From the NCBI GenBank assembly GCA_045807725.1, contig JBJMGV010000006.1, forward strand, positions 1 to 64,000: DNA of 64,000 nt, read 5' to 3'. The notes under the pieces are model-generated. The model was not told where the DNA came from and searched no databases. It saw only the letters and a list, made by a program, of their open reading frames with translations. Position 1 is the stretch's first letter. The number at the start of each line of letters is the position of its first letter. Made by a program: the position numbers and the translations under genes. This stretch comes from DATENM01 sp045807725. GTDB lineage: Bacteria; Acidobacteriota; Blastocatellia; UBA7656. Below are positions 24,130-32,785 of this stretch, in pieces.

Positions 24130-26598
24130 ATGAACACACTACTTCAAGACCTGCGCTACGGCGCGCGAATGCTGCTCAAGAAGCCCGGTTTTACACTCAT
24201 TGCCGTGCTGGCGCTGACGCTCGGCATCGGCGCGAACACCGCCATCTTCAGTGTCGTCGATAAAGTGCTCGTGCGCCCCTTGCCGGTGTCGCATCCCGAA
24301 CAGTTGACTTTGCTGTCGATGGAAAATGCGCGCGGCTTCAGCACGGGCTTTGCCTATCCTATTTACGGGGAATACCGCGACCGCAACGATGTCTTCAGCG
24401 GCTTGCTCGGTTATTCGCAACAGGCCCTGAGCCTGAATACCAACGGGCAAAGCGAGCGCGTCGATGGCATGGTCGTGACGGGCAATTATTTTTCGGTGCT
24501 CGGTGTTGACCTGGCGATTGGCCGCGCCTTCTCGCCCGAAGAGGATCAGACGCCCGGCACGCATCCGGTCGCCGTCATCAGCTATGGCTGCTGGCAGCGG
24601 CGCTTCGGCGCTGATCCCAAAGTCATCGGCCAGACGATCAGCCTGAACGGCTACCCGTTCACCATCATCGGCGTGACGCCCGCCGAATTCAGCGGCACGG
24701 TGCGCGGCTATGTGCCGGAACTCTACCTGCCGACGATGATGCTGGCTCAAGCTCAGCCAGCGTGGGATAAGAATGCGCTCACGTCGCGCGGCTTCTGGTG
24801 GCTGAACGTGATGGGGCGACTGAAGCCCGGTGTGTCGCGCGAGCAGGCCCAGGCCGCGATGACCGCGCTCGCCGAGCAGGCGGACGCCGGGACCGAGCGC
24901 AAAGGCGCTTTAGCCCAATCGCACCCGGTCGTCAAAGATGGCCGCCAGGGCGATACGCAGATGTTGAGCGACCTTTCATTCCCGCTCAAGCTGCTGATGG
25001 GCGTCGTGGGATTGGTGCTGCTGATCGCCTGCGCCAACGTTGCCAACCTGCTGCTCGGGCGGGCCGCCGCGCGACAAAAAGAGATCGCCGTCCGATTGGC
25101 AGTCGGCGCGAGCCGCTGGCGATTGATCCGGCAGCTACTCACTGAGAGTCTGTTGCTCGCGCTGGCCGGCGGCGCAAGCGGCCTGATGCTGGCGCTGTGG
25201 CTGATCGACTTGTTGACCGCTTACACGCCGCCCAGCGACGACGGCAATCTGGCGCTCGATGCCCGGCTCGATCTGCGCGTGCTCGGCTTCACGCTGCTGT
25301 TGTCCTTGATCACTTCCCTGCTATTCGGATTGGCTCCAGCCCTGAACGCTTCCAAGCCTGACTTGGTGTCGATGTTGAAGAATGATGCGGGCACAGACGG
25401 CGGCGGCAGGCGGCGCGTCGGCCTCAAGAATATTCTTGTTGTCGCGCAGGTTGCCCTGTCGCTCATCGTGCTCATCAGCGCCGGCCTTTGCCTGAAAAGC
25501 TTGCGCAATCTCAACGCCATCGACACGGGGTTTGATACGACGAAGGTCTTCATGATGTCTGTCGATCTGGGCATGGGCAATTATGATGAAGCGCGTGGCC
25601 GCGCCTTCTATTCGCAGCTCACCGAGCGCGTGGCGACGCTGCCGGCGGTCGAATCGCTCAGCCTGGCCAGCGTCGTGCCGCTCGGCAGAGGCGGTATGAT
25701 TCTCGTCCTTGATAACCTCGAAGGCTACCAGCCGGAGCCAGACGAAAGGATGATCATCCCCTTCAACATCGTCGGCGACAATTATTTCAAGACGATGGGC
25801 GTGCAGTTAGTCGCGGGCCGCGACTTCGGCCCGCAGGATACTGACGCTGCGCCGCGAGTCGCCATCATCAACGAAGCGATGGCGCAGAAATACTGGCCCG
25901 GCAGTAATCCTCTGGGCAAACACATCGACCTGGGGCACAGCCCCCGGAGTAAGGAACAGCCGATGGAGATTATCGGCATCGTCCGCAACAGCAAGTATCA
26001 CGACGTGACCGAAGTGACCGAGCCGGCTTTCTATCAGCCGTTGCAGCAGTCATATTCGCCACATATGACGCTGCACGTTCGCACGGCGGGCGACGCCAGC
26101 GCGCTGATCAGCATGGTACGCAACGAAGTGCAGGCGCTCGACGCCAACCTGCCGGTATTTAACGTCCGCACGCTGGCCGAGCAGAAGAGCCAGTCGCTCT
26201 ACACCGCGCGCATGGCGGCGACGCTGTTGACGGCCTTCGGCGGGTTGGCGCTGGGGTTGGCGGCGCTCGGCATCTATGGCGTGATGGCTTACACCGTGAC
26301 GCGCCGCACGCGCGAGATCGGCATACGTATGGCGCTGGGGGCGCGGACCGGCAACGTGCTCTCGCTGGTCTTGCGGCAAGGCATGGCCTTAGTCCTTATC
26401 GGCGTTGCGCTCGGCCTCGGCGGCGCGCTGGCGGCGACGCGTTTGCTGGCGAGTTTCCTGTACGGCGTCAGCGCGACCGACCCGACGACCTTCGCGCTGA
26501 TCGCCCTGTTGCTTGTCGTAGTAGCCTGGCTGGCCTGCTACATCCCGGCCCGCCGCGCCACCAAAGTAGACCCGATGATCGCGCTGCGCTACCAGTAG
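24130..26598 (+). CDS. ADOP-family permease 10 (divergent subtype)
   Basis: 822 residues, ATG after AGAGGTGAG. It shares the subtype features of permease 9: VDKVLVRPLPVSHPEQLTLL, then YPIYGEYRDRNDVFSGLLG. The first external domain is longer than in the main type. The second part has RNLNAIDTGFDTTKVFMMS. Loops: RQKEIAVRLAVGAS and RTREIGIRMALGAR. The C-terminus is PARRATKVDPMIALRYQ, the only member ending in Q. Its codon use does not differ visibly from its neighbours. Confidence 0.93.
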   Translation: MNTLLQDLRYGARMLLKKPGFTLIAVLALTLGIGANTAIFSVVDKVLVRPLPVSHPEQLTLLSMENARGFSTGFAYPIYGEYRDRNDVFSGLLGYSQQALSLNTNGQSERVDGMVVTGNYFSVLGVDLAIGRAFSPEEDQTPGTHPVAVISYGCWQRRFGADPKVIGQTISLNGYPFTIIGVTPAEFSGTVRGYVPELYLPTMMLAQAQPAWDKNALTSRGFWWLNVMGRLKPGVSREQAQAAMTALAEQADAGTERKGALAQSHPVVKDGRQGDTQMLSDLSFPLKLLMGVVGLVLLIACANVANLLLGRAAARQKEIAVRLAVGASRWRLIRQLLTESLLLALAGGASGLMLALWLIDLLTAYTPPSDDGNLALDARLDLRVLGFTLLLSLITSLLFGLAPALNASKPDLVSMLKNDAGTDGGGRRRVGLKNILVVAQVALSLIVLISAGLCLKSLRNLNAIDTGFDTTKVFMMSVDLGMGNYDEARGRAFYSQLTERVATLPAVESLSLASVVPLGRGGMILVLDNLEGYQPEPDERMIIPFNIVGDNYFKTMGVQLVAGRDFGPQDTDAAPRVAIINEAMAQKYWPGSNPLGKHIDLGHSPRSKEQPMEIIGIVRNSKYHDVTEVTEPAFYQPLQQSYSPHMTLHVRTAGDASALISMVRNEVQALDANLPVFNVRTLAEQKSQSLYTARMAATLLTAFGGLALGLAALGIYGVMAYTVTRRTREIGIRMALGARTGNVLSLVLRQGMALVLIGVALGLGGALAATRLLASFLYGVSATDPTTFALIALLLVVVAWLACYIPARRATKVDPMIALRYQ

Positions 26599-26996
26599 CA
26601 GTAGCCAGTGGTCAGTGGTCAGTGGCCTCTGGCCAGTAATGAGTCGCTAGTGGCCAGTGGTCAGTGGCTAGTTGCTAGTTGATAGTTGATAGTGGTCAGT
26701 GACCAATGAGTCCCGTAGGGACGCGATGTTTATAGTTATTGTTGTTGAAAGAGACGAAGCCCCGTAGGGGCGCAATGTCCACATCACGCTCCTGACGGAG
26801 CTTGCTTCTTCTATTGTATCGGTAACTATAAACATTGTGCTCCTAACGGAGCTTGGGGAACTATCAACTCACAACTATCAACCATCAACTATCGACTCGA
26901 CTGGCCACTGACTACTGGACACTGACCACTGACCAGTGGCCACTGACTACTGCCTACTGACCACTGACTACTGGACACTGCCTACTATTCGAGAGG
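26599..26996. repeat. Heptamer arms around GCTCC-hairpin core, copy 5
   Basis: The left arm (26599-26705) starts in the stop codon with CAGTAGC CAGTGGT CAGTGGT. The core at 26708-26854 begins with the stem variant GTCCC-GTA-GGGAC. The right arm (about 26865-26990) is the longest in the window, with more than a dozen CACTGAC/TACTGCC/CACTGGA heptamers. It fills the 404-base gap before permease 11. Confidence 0.88.
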
Positions 26997-27002
26997 TGAT
27001 TG

Positions 27003-29399
27003 ATGAGCACACTACTTCAAGACCTGCGCTATGGCACGCGGCTGCTGGCGAAGCGGCCCGGCTTTACGTTTGTGGCGGTTCTTACACTGGCGCTCGGCAT
27101 TGGCGCGAACACGGCGATCTTCTCAGTCGTCAACGCTGTGCTCATCCGTCCGCTGCCTTACCCGCAGCCCGATCAGTTGGTGACGATACGCGGCAACCAG
27201 TCGCTGCCCGATCTCGACGACATCAAAGCGCAGAGCCAAAGGATCGAATACTTCGGCGGCGCAGTCGTTCAGGCGCTCGATTATACCGGCGAAGCCGAAC
27301 CGCTACAGGTGCAGGCGGCGCTCTGTAATGCAGACCTCTTTGACGTGCTGGGCGCGCGCCCGCTGCTGGGCCGCGTCATCTCGCCCGCCGAAGACGTGCC
27401 GGGCGGCGCGCGCGTCGTCGTGCTCAGTCACGCCTTCTGGCAGCGGCGCTTCGGCGGCGACGCAAGCGTCATCGGGCGCAGCCTGCCGCTGAGCGGCAAC
27501 AGCTATACGATCATCGGCGTGATGGCGGCGGACTTCTCAATGCCGCGCGAGCAGCCTGATTTGTGGGCCGCCGTGCGCGTCGCTAATCCCCTCGCCGCGC
27601 AGTTTCGCGGCGTCCATTTCCTGCGCACCTACCTGCGATTGAAAGCCGGCGTCACCGCCGATGAAGCGCAGGCCGAGATGGCCACCATAGACCAGCGGCT
27701 CGCCGAACAGTACCCGGACGAAAACAAAGACCGTCACCGCCTGTTGATCCCGCTGCACACGTTTCTGGTCGGCGACATCCGCTGGCCGCTGCTGATTCTC
27801 TTTGGCGCGGTCGCTTTCGTGTTGTTGATCGCCTGCACAAACTTTGCGAACCTGCTGCTGGCGCGCGCCGCATCGCGTCAGCGCGAGATGGTGATCCGCG
27901 CCGCGCTCGGCGCTCGGCGTTCACGGCTGGTCCGCCAGATGGTTGTCGAAAGCACAATGCTGGCAATGCTGGGCGGCGCGCTCGGCGTCGTGCTGGCGAT
28001 GTGGGGCGTAGACCTGCTGGTCGCGCTCCGCCCGGCCAGTTTGCCGCGACTGGCAGCCATCGCCGTAGACGGTCGCGTGCTGATCTTCACTCTGTTGCTT
28101 TCATTACTAACCGGTGTCGTCTTCGGATTCGTGCCGGCCTGGAGCGCCGCCAGCGCCAACGTCAGCGAGGCATTGAAAGAAGGCGGTCGCGCTTCGACGG
28201 CAAGCTTCACGCGTCAGCGATTGCGCGGCGCGCTGGTCGTCGCCGAGATCGCGCTGGCGCTGGTGCTGCTGGCCGGCGCGGGGCTGTTGATTAAGAGCTT
28301 CACTCTGCTGCGCGCCGTCGATCCCGGCTTCCGGCCCGAAGGCGTGATGACGATGCGCGTCGAACTGCCCGAAGCGCGCTACAAAGAGATTTCGCAACAA
28401 CGCCAGTTTCGCGAGCGCCTGCTTGATGCCTTGAACGCGCAACCCGGCGCGCAGGCCGCCTTCATCAGCGAGCTGCCGCTGTCGGATTATCGCCTGTCGC
28501 ATAACTTCGTCATCGAAGGCCGCCCGCCCGTGACGCCCGGCGATGAGCCTGAAGTCGAAACCCGCAGCGTCAGCCGCACTTATTTTCCGACGATGAAGAT
28601 TCCGCTGCTCGGCGGGCGCGACTTTGCCGCGCAGGATAACGAAAACTCGCCGATGGTCGCCGTCGTCAACGAGAGCTTCGTGCGTGAGCACTTCCCCGAC
28701 AGCGAGCCTGTCGGCGCGCGCATACAGTGGGCGAGGGGGCCGCGCAATTACTGGATCACGATCATCGGCGTCAGCCGCGACGTGCGCCAGTTCTCGCTGG
28801 CCGAAGCCGCCGAGCCGACCGTATTCACGCTTTACGAACAACAGGATCAGCCGTGGAAGCGATGGATGTTCGTCGTCATCCGCAGCCAGCAAGGGCCTGC
28901 GCAGCTCGCTCGCATGGTCGAAGAGCAGGTCTGGGCAATTGACCGACAATTGCCGGTGACGAGCATTCAGCCGATGAGCGAAGTCATCGCCTCTTCACTG
29001 AGCAGCCAGCGATTCAACCTCATCCTGCTTGGCCTGTTCGCCGGCGTCGCGCTGGTGCTGGCCTCGGTCGGCATTTACGGCGTGATGAGCTATACTGTCA
29101 CGCAACGCACGCACGAGATCGGCGTGCGAATGGCGCTGGGAGCCAGCGCGGCGGACGTGCTCCGAATGGTTGTCCGCCAGGGGATGACGCTCGCATTCGC
29201 AGGGATTGTCATCGGGCTTGCGGCGGCGGCAGCGTTGACGCGGTTGATGACGAGCCTGCTTTATGGCACGAGCGCCACCGACCCGCTGACCTTTGCCGCC
29301 ATCGCCCTGGTTTTAACAGGAGTGGCTCTGGGAGCTTGCTTTGTGCCAGCGCGACGGGCGACGCGAGTCGATCCGATGGTCGCGCTCAGATACGAATAA
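27003..29399 (+). CDS. ADOP-family permease 11
   Basis: 798 residues from the ATG at 27003 after GAGAGGTGATTG; the TTG one codon upstream is less likely. It is the shortest first external domain in the array (QSLPDLDDIKAQSQRIEYFG in the DW-box region). Loops: RQREMVIRAALGAR and RTHEIGVRMALGAS. The C-terminus PARRATRVDPMVALRYE is standard, and the gene closes with TAA. The DUF2911-type gene starts 15 bases on, so the two are probably cotranscribed. It belongs to the main ADOP type, not to the subtype of permeases 9 and 10. Confidence 0.94.
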   Translation: MSTLLQDLRYGTRLLAKRPGFTFVAVLTLALGIGANTAIFSVVNAVLIRPLPYPQPDQLVTIRGNQSLPDLDDIKAQSQRIEYFGGAVVQALDYTGEAEPLQVQAALCNADLFDVLGARPLLGRVISPAEDVPGGARVVVLSHAFWQRRFGGDASVIGRSLPLSGNSYTIIGVMAADFSMPREQPDLWAAVRVANPLAAQFRGVHFLRTYLRLKAGVTADEAQAEMATIDQRLAEQYPDENKDRHRLLIPLHTFLVGDIRWPLLILFGAVAFVLLIACTNFANLLLARAASRQREMVIRAALGARRSRLVRQMVVESTMLAMLGGALGVVLAMWGVDLLVALRPASLPRLAAIAVDGRVLIFTLLLSLLTGVVFGFVPAWSAASANVSEALKEGGRASTASFTRQRLRGALVVAEIALALVLLAGAGLLIKSFTLLRAVDPGFRPEGVMTMRVELPEARYKEISQQRQFRERLLDALNAQPGAQAAFISELPLSDYRLSHNFVIEGRPPVTPGDEPEVETRSVSRTYFPTMKIPLLGGRDFAAQDNENSPMVAVVNESFVREHFPDSEPVGARIQWARGPRNYWITIIGVSRDVRQFSLAEAAEPTVFTLYEQQDQPWKRWMFVVIRSQQGPAQLARMVEEQVWAIDRQLPVTSIQPMSEVIASSLSSQRFNLILLGLFAGVALVLASVGIYGVMSYTVTQRTHEIGVRMALGASAADVLRMVVRQGMTLAFAGIVIGLAAAAALTRLMTSLLYGTSATDPLTFAAIALVLTGVALGACFVPARRATRVDPMVALRYE

Positions 29400-29414
29400 C
29401 ACGGAGGATGGATT

Positions 29415-30050
29415 ATGCGTAAAGTTACGACACTGGCGCTTCTGGCAGTCACGTTGATGGTCGGCGCGACTGGCCTCGCAGGGGCGCAGGATAAGAAGCC
29501 CGCGCCGCCTATCATCGCCTTTGGCAGCGACTCACCGGAGCGCGGCACGACGCGCGTCGGCTTCTGGAATACGAAAAAGAATATGGGCGCGGGCCAGTTT
29601 GCCATCGATTACGGTCGCCCGGTCTGGAAGAAAGATTACGAAGACGCGGCGAAGTTCGACGCAATGACCAAAGGCAAAGTCTACCGGCTGGGGAGCAACT
29701 TCTGGACGACGCTCGACAGCGATATGCCATTGACGATTGGCGGCACGACCGTGCCGGCGGGCCTGTGGTATATGGGATTGCAGCGTTCGGCGGACGGCGC
29801 GACCTGGAGCCTGGTCTTCATCGACCCGGCGAAGGCGCGGGCGGCGCACATTGATGCTTCAGAGATCAACCGCGCGCCGATTGCTTACGCGGCGGCGATG
29901 ACGGTTGAACAAGCGGCAGAGCTGAAAGAGAAGCTGACGATTGACCTGATCTTTCAACGCGCCAGCCCGAAAGACGTGACCCTGCGCGTCGGCTGGGGCA
30001 AGCTGCAACTGAGCGCCCCTGTGCAAGTGCCCGTCCCTACCGCTGATTAA
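29415..30050 (+). CDS. Secreted DUF2911-type protein
   Basis: 211 residues with a clear signal peptide (about 1-24, cut near GAQDKK). The rest shows the layout of DUF2911 proteins: IDYGRPVWKKDY at about 56-67, then YRLGSNFWTTLDSDMPLTIG and VPAGLWYMGLQR. The function of the family is unknown; its members are exported beta-rich proteins common in Acidobacteriota and Bacteroidota. The ATG follows GGAGGATGG and lies 15 bases after permease 11, so expression is likely tied to the permease array. A client or accessory role for the permeases is only a guess. Confidence 0.78.
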   Translation: MRKVTTLALLAVTLMVGATGLAGAQDKKPAPPIIAFGSDSPERGTTRVGFWNTKKNMGAGQFAIDYGRPVWKKDYEDAAKFDAMTKGKVYRLGSNFWTTLDSDMPLTIGGTTVPAGLWYMGLQRSADGATWSLVFIDPAKARAAHIDASEINRAPIAYAAAMTVEQAAELKEKLTIDLIFQRASPKDVTLRVGWGKLQLSAPVQVPVPTAD

Positions 30051-30085
30051 TAACATCACGCAAGCCGTCACATTGCGCCAAAAAT

Positions 30086-30131
30086 CCGCGCCGCGTTTGT
30101 CCCTCGTTCATCAGGAACAAACGCGGCGCGG
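30086..30131. terminator. Bidirectional terminator-like hairpin
   Basis: A perfect 15-bp inverted repeat (30086-30100 with 30117-30131, loop 16 bases) between two genes that point at each other. T-rich tails are weak, so it may also act as an RNA-protecting hairpin. Confidence 0.7.
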
Positions 30132-30231
30132 CGGTGTCTAAACGGGGCGGGAAAGCGTCGCCTCACTTGTCGCCTGCTTGAGAGCAGGAATCGCGGCGAA
30201 CGCCTCCCGACACCATTGATGCAATCACAGG

Positions 30232-31461
30232 CTATCCCTTCTGCGGCACGTAAGGCTTCTTGACGTACTGCGTCGCCTGTTTGTGCGAATCATAAACGTT
30301 ACCGCGCTTCAGGACCGTCTGGTACTCGGCGACGGCTTCGTCGCGTTTGCCGAGCGCGTCGAGCGACTGGCCGGCGCGCAGGTGCGCCATCGAAATCAAT
30401 CCTTCATCCGACTTCGGCCAATGCGCCACCGCGTTGAATCGTTCGACCGCCGTCGCGTGTTCGCCGCGCGCAGCCAGCGACTCGCCCCACTGATAATCGA
30501 TCAAGTCGGTGGCTTGCGCGGCGATGCGCGTGTCTTTGAGCAGGTCAGCGTACACGCGGCTGCCTTCTTCTGTTCGATCCATGCGGCAGAGCATCGTCGC
30601 GCGCTCGATGCCGAACAGGTAATTGCGCGGGTACTTCGCCGCCAGTTGGCTGATAAGGTCGAGGGCGCGTTCAGGCTTCCCTTCTTTGGTGTAGAGGCCG
30701 ATCAACAGCACGCGCGCATCGTCGGCGGCGTACTTGCCCTTTTGCGTGACCAGCTCAAGGTGCTCGATGCCTTTGCTCTTTGATCCCTTCAGGCCGGCGA
30801 CGCGCGCCAGCATGCGCCAGCCGAACGGCAGGCTATCAATCACATACTCGTAAAGGCCGATGCTCATATAGGCGTCTACGTATTCAGGGTCGGCCTTGAG
30901 CACCTTCTTCTGAATGGTTATTGAATCATTGGCGTCACCCATCGCGCGCACGAAGCTGCGCTTGACGGTGGTGTCATAGCCGGCGCGCAGCCCATAGGCC
31001 GATGCCTGATAGTAGAGCGCCTCGGCGTCTTTCGGATTGCTGCGCAAGCGCGCCTGCGTCGCCGCAATCGCCTGCTTGATGAGGTCGCTGAACTCGCGGT
31101 CGCGCTTCGGGTCTACTTTGTCCTCGTCCTTGTCCTGCTCGTAGAACGAGCCGCCGGTGTAAGTCGAGGTCGTCAAGCGCCGGCTCTGATTCAACAGTTC
31201 GAGCCACAGGTTGTTCGCAAGATAGACATAACCTGCCGGGTGATCGGGCGCGAGCCGCGTCATCTGCGTATAGCGCTCGCGCGCCGCCGCGTAATCCATA
31301 TTATAAAGCGCGTCATTGCCTTCCTGCCGTATGCGGTCGAACTCGGCGAGGTTGGCAGAAGCGCCGGAGGCCGGCTTCACGGTCGCGTTAGCCGCAGGCT
31401 GCGCCAGCCCGCTCGGCGCAAGCATCACCAGCGATAAAAGTAGAATCGATACTGCACGCAT
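30232..31461 (-). CDS. Exported TPR-repeat protein
   Basis: 409 residues with a signal peptide (MRAVSILLLSLVMLAPSGLA, cut near AQPA). The mature part is made of helical repeats of TPR type: EGNDALYNMDYAAARERYTQ at about 47-66, then APDHPAGYVYLANNLW, NPKDAEALYYQASAYGLRAG, ADPEYVDAYMSIGLYEYV, and a last unit RAGQSLDALGKRDEAVAEYQ. TPR proteins are protein-binding scaffolds; this one would act in the periplasm or at the outer membrane. The ATG follows AAAGGAGA at good spacing. A heptamer-armed repeat lies between it and the lipid kinase gene. No partner is shown by context. Confidence 0.82.
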   Translation of the reverse strand: MRAVSILLLSLVMLAPSGLAQPAANATVKPASGASANLAEFDRIRQEGNDALYNMDYAAARERYTQMTRLAPDHPAGYVYLANNLWLELLNQSRRLTTSTYTGGSFYEQDKDEDKVDPKRDREFSDLIKQAIAATQARLRSNPKDAEALYYQASAYGLRAGYDTTVKRSFVRAMGDANDSITIQKKVLKADPEYVDAYMSIGLYEYVIDSLPFGWRMLARVAGLKGSKSKGIEHLELVTQKGKYAADDARVLLIGLYTKEGKPERALDLISQLAAKYPRNYLFGIERATMLCRMDRTEEGSRVYADLLKDTRIAAQATDLIDYQWGESLAARGEHATAVERFNAVAHWPKSDEGLISMAHLRAGQSLDALGKRDEAVAEYQTVLKRGNVYDSHKQATQYVKKPYVPQKG

Positions 31462-31480
31462 CGTTGAATCTCCTTTAACA

Positions 31481-31583
31481 ACAGGATTCAGGATTCAGGA
31501 GTCAGGATTCAGGTGGGAGAGGAACGTGGTGCATCACGCCCTTCCTTCTTCCCTGAATCCTGGCTCCTGTATCCTGTATCCTT
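31481..31583. repeat. Heptamer-armed inverted repeat (ATTCAGG type)
   Basis: The left arm GGATTCAGGATTCAGGAGTC (31481-31513) faces the right arm of CCTGAAT/CCTGGCT/CCTGTAT heptamers (31552-31583). It lies between the lipid kinase stop and the TPR protein start. Confidence 0.83.
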
Positions 31584-31606
31584 TCCGTTGATTTGCGGCG
31601 AGCACA

Positions 31607-32602
31607 TCAAGGGACGATCAGTGTCAACGCGTCGGGCACGACTTCAAAGCTCATCGGCAGTGGGCCGATCACTTCGCCGTCGGCTTCGACCCAAGGCGCG
31701 CGTGACGAGTTGGCTTCAACGCGCCGCCCTTTAATCAGAGTCGCGCCGCTCGCTTCGGGCCTGCCGCGCATGCAGGCTGACAGCACCGGCAGGTAAGCCA
31801 CATTCCTTGCGAGCGGCGGCAAAATGTAAATCTCAAACAGCGGCTCGTCGAGCCGAGCATTCGGCGTCAGCAGCATCCCTCCGCCGTAGCCTTTGCCCTT
31901 GCCGACAATGGCAAACGTGCTATCGAAGGCGCGGCCATCCACTGTGATCGTGAACCGCTCGGCGGGCCACGTGAACAGGTGTTTCACTCCCGTCACCCAA
32001 TAAGCCAGTTCGCCGACGCGGCGCTTCAATCGCTTATTGACGCCGCGCGCAATCGACGCGTCGAGGCCGATGCCCGCCATCATCACGAAGTAGCGGCGCA
32101 GGGGCCGGGGGTCGGGGGCCGGGGGCCGGTTTACCACGATCATCTGGCCTTCTGCATTCTCATTGAAAGATGTGGCGGCAACTGCGGGCGTTTCAATGAT
32201 CCGATCCCCGGCCCCCACCGCCAGGCCGAGCGCGATGCGTTGCATCTTTCCGGCGGCGATCACGTCGGCGATGCGTTCGATAGTGAACGGCATCCCAAGG
32301 TCACGCGCAACGACGTTCGATGTGCCGCCGGGCCAGACGACAAGAGCGGCGCGGCTGCCGACCATCCCTTGAATGACTTCGTTGAGCGTGCCGTCGCCGC
32401 CGTAGCTGATGATGAGGTCAATGCCATCGTGAATCGCTTCACGCGCCAGTCGCGTCGCATCATCCGGCCCTGCGGTGGCGCAAGCTCCGGCGGCAATGCC
32501 GCGCGCCGCGAGCAACTCGGTCATTCGCTGAGCGTCTTCGGCGCGGCGTCCGGCCCGCCCCGACATCGGGTTATAAATAATCACGGCTCGCTGTGGCAGC
32601 AT
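31607..32602 (-). CDS. Diacylglycerol/lipid kinase-family protein with an in-frame repeat insertion
   Basis: 331 residues of the DAGK catalytic-domain family (YegS/BmrU type), which phosphorylate lipids with ATP. Motifs seen: VIIYNPMSGRAG at 8-19, the nucleotide-binding SYGGDGTLNEVIQG at about 65-78, PGGTSNVVARDLG at about 91-103, and GIGLDASI in the second domain. Between MQRIALGLA and RRYFVMMAGIG, where relatives normally have only a few residues, lie about 40 extra residues encoded by a heptamer-armed repeat (32101-32217). They probably form a surface loop. The ATG follows AGGAAG. The substrate cannot be told from sequence; an enzyme that lost function through the insertion is also possible. 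Confidence 0.85.
   Translation of the reverse strand: MLPQRAVIIYNPMSGRAGRRAEDAQRMTELLAARGIAAGACATAGPDDATRLAREAIHDGIDLIISYGGDGTLNEVIQGMVGSRAALVVWPGGTSNVVARDLGMPFTIERIADVIAAGKMQRIALGLAVGAGDRIIETPAVAATSFNENAEGQMIVVNRPPAPDPRPLRRYFVMMAGIGLDASIARGVNKRLKRRVGELAYWVTGVKHLFTWPAERFTITVDGRAFDSTFAIVGKGKGYGGGMLLTPNARLDEPLFEIYILPPLARNVAYLPVLSACMRGRPEASGATLIKGRRVEANSSRAPWVEADGEVIGPLPMSFEVVPDALTLIVP
32101..32217. repeat. G-rich heptamer-armed element inside the lipid kinase gene
   Basis: Plus strand: four heptamers GGGGCCG GGGGTCG GGGGCCG GGGGCCG at 32101-32128, a spacer, then inverted CGATCCC CGGCCCC at 32202-32215. The length is about 117 bases, or 39 codons, so the kinase frame stays open. The four G runs of four to five could form a G-quadruplex on the template strand. 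Confidence 0.75.
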
Positions 32603-32785
32603 GTCGCTTCCTGTTTGTGTGAGTGCAACTCAGGTGCCGTCAGTCTGGCCCTGCAAGTATTGTAAAAGCGCGCTCGCAAGCACAGCAAGCAACACGGCAG
32701 TGCAGCGATTCGCTGACAATTGGCGCGTGCGGATGTTTCTGCCGAGCGCCAGCAGAGGGGCACGCGATAATGCGGCGCTTGCCGA

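Noticed and set aside
26599..26996. CRISPR-like regular repeats
   Set aside because: The units are 7 bases long, degenerate and without spacers, and are mirrored as inverted arms. No cas gene is present.
314..29399. Permease array as an assembly duplication
   Set aside because: The eleven proteins differ clearly along their length and have different gaps, so they are true paralogues.
314..29399. Calling the permeases MacB or LolC/E proteins
   Set aside because: MacB has one permease unit fused to an ATPase and LolC/E has one unit; here each protein has two units and no ATPase.
30283..30783. 166-codon plus-strand frame inside the TPR gene
   Set aside because: It is a shadow of the TPR protein, which has a clear signal peptide and repeats.
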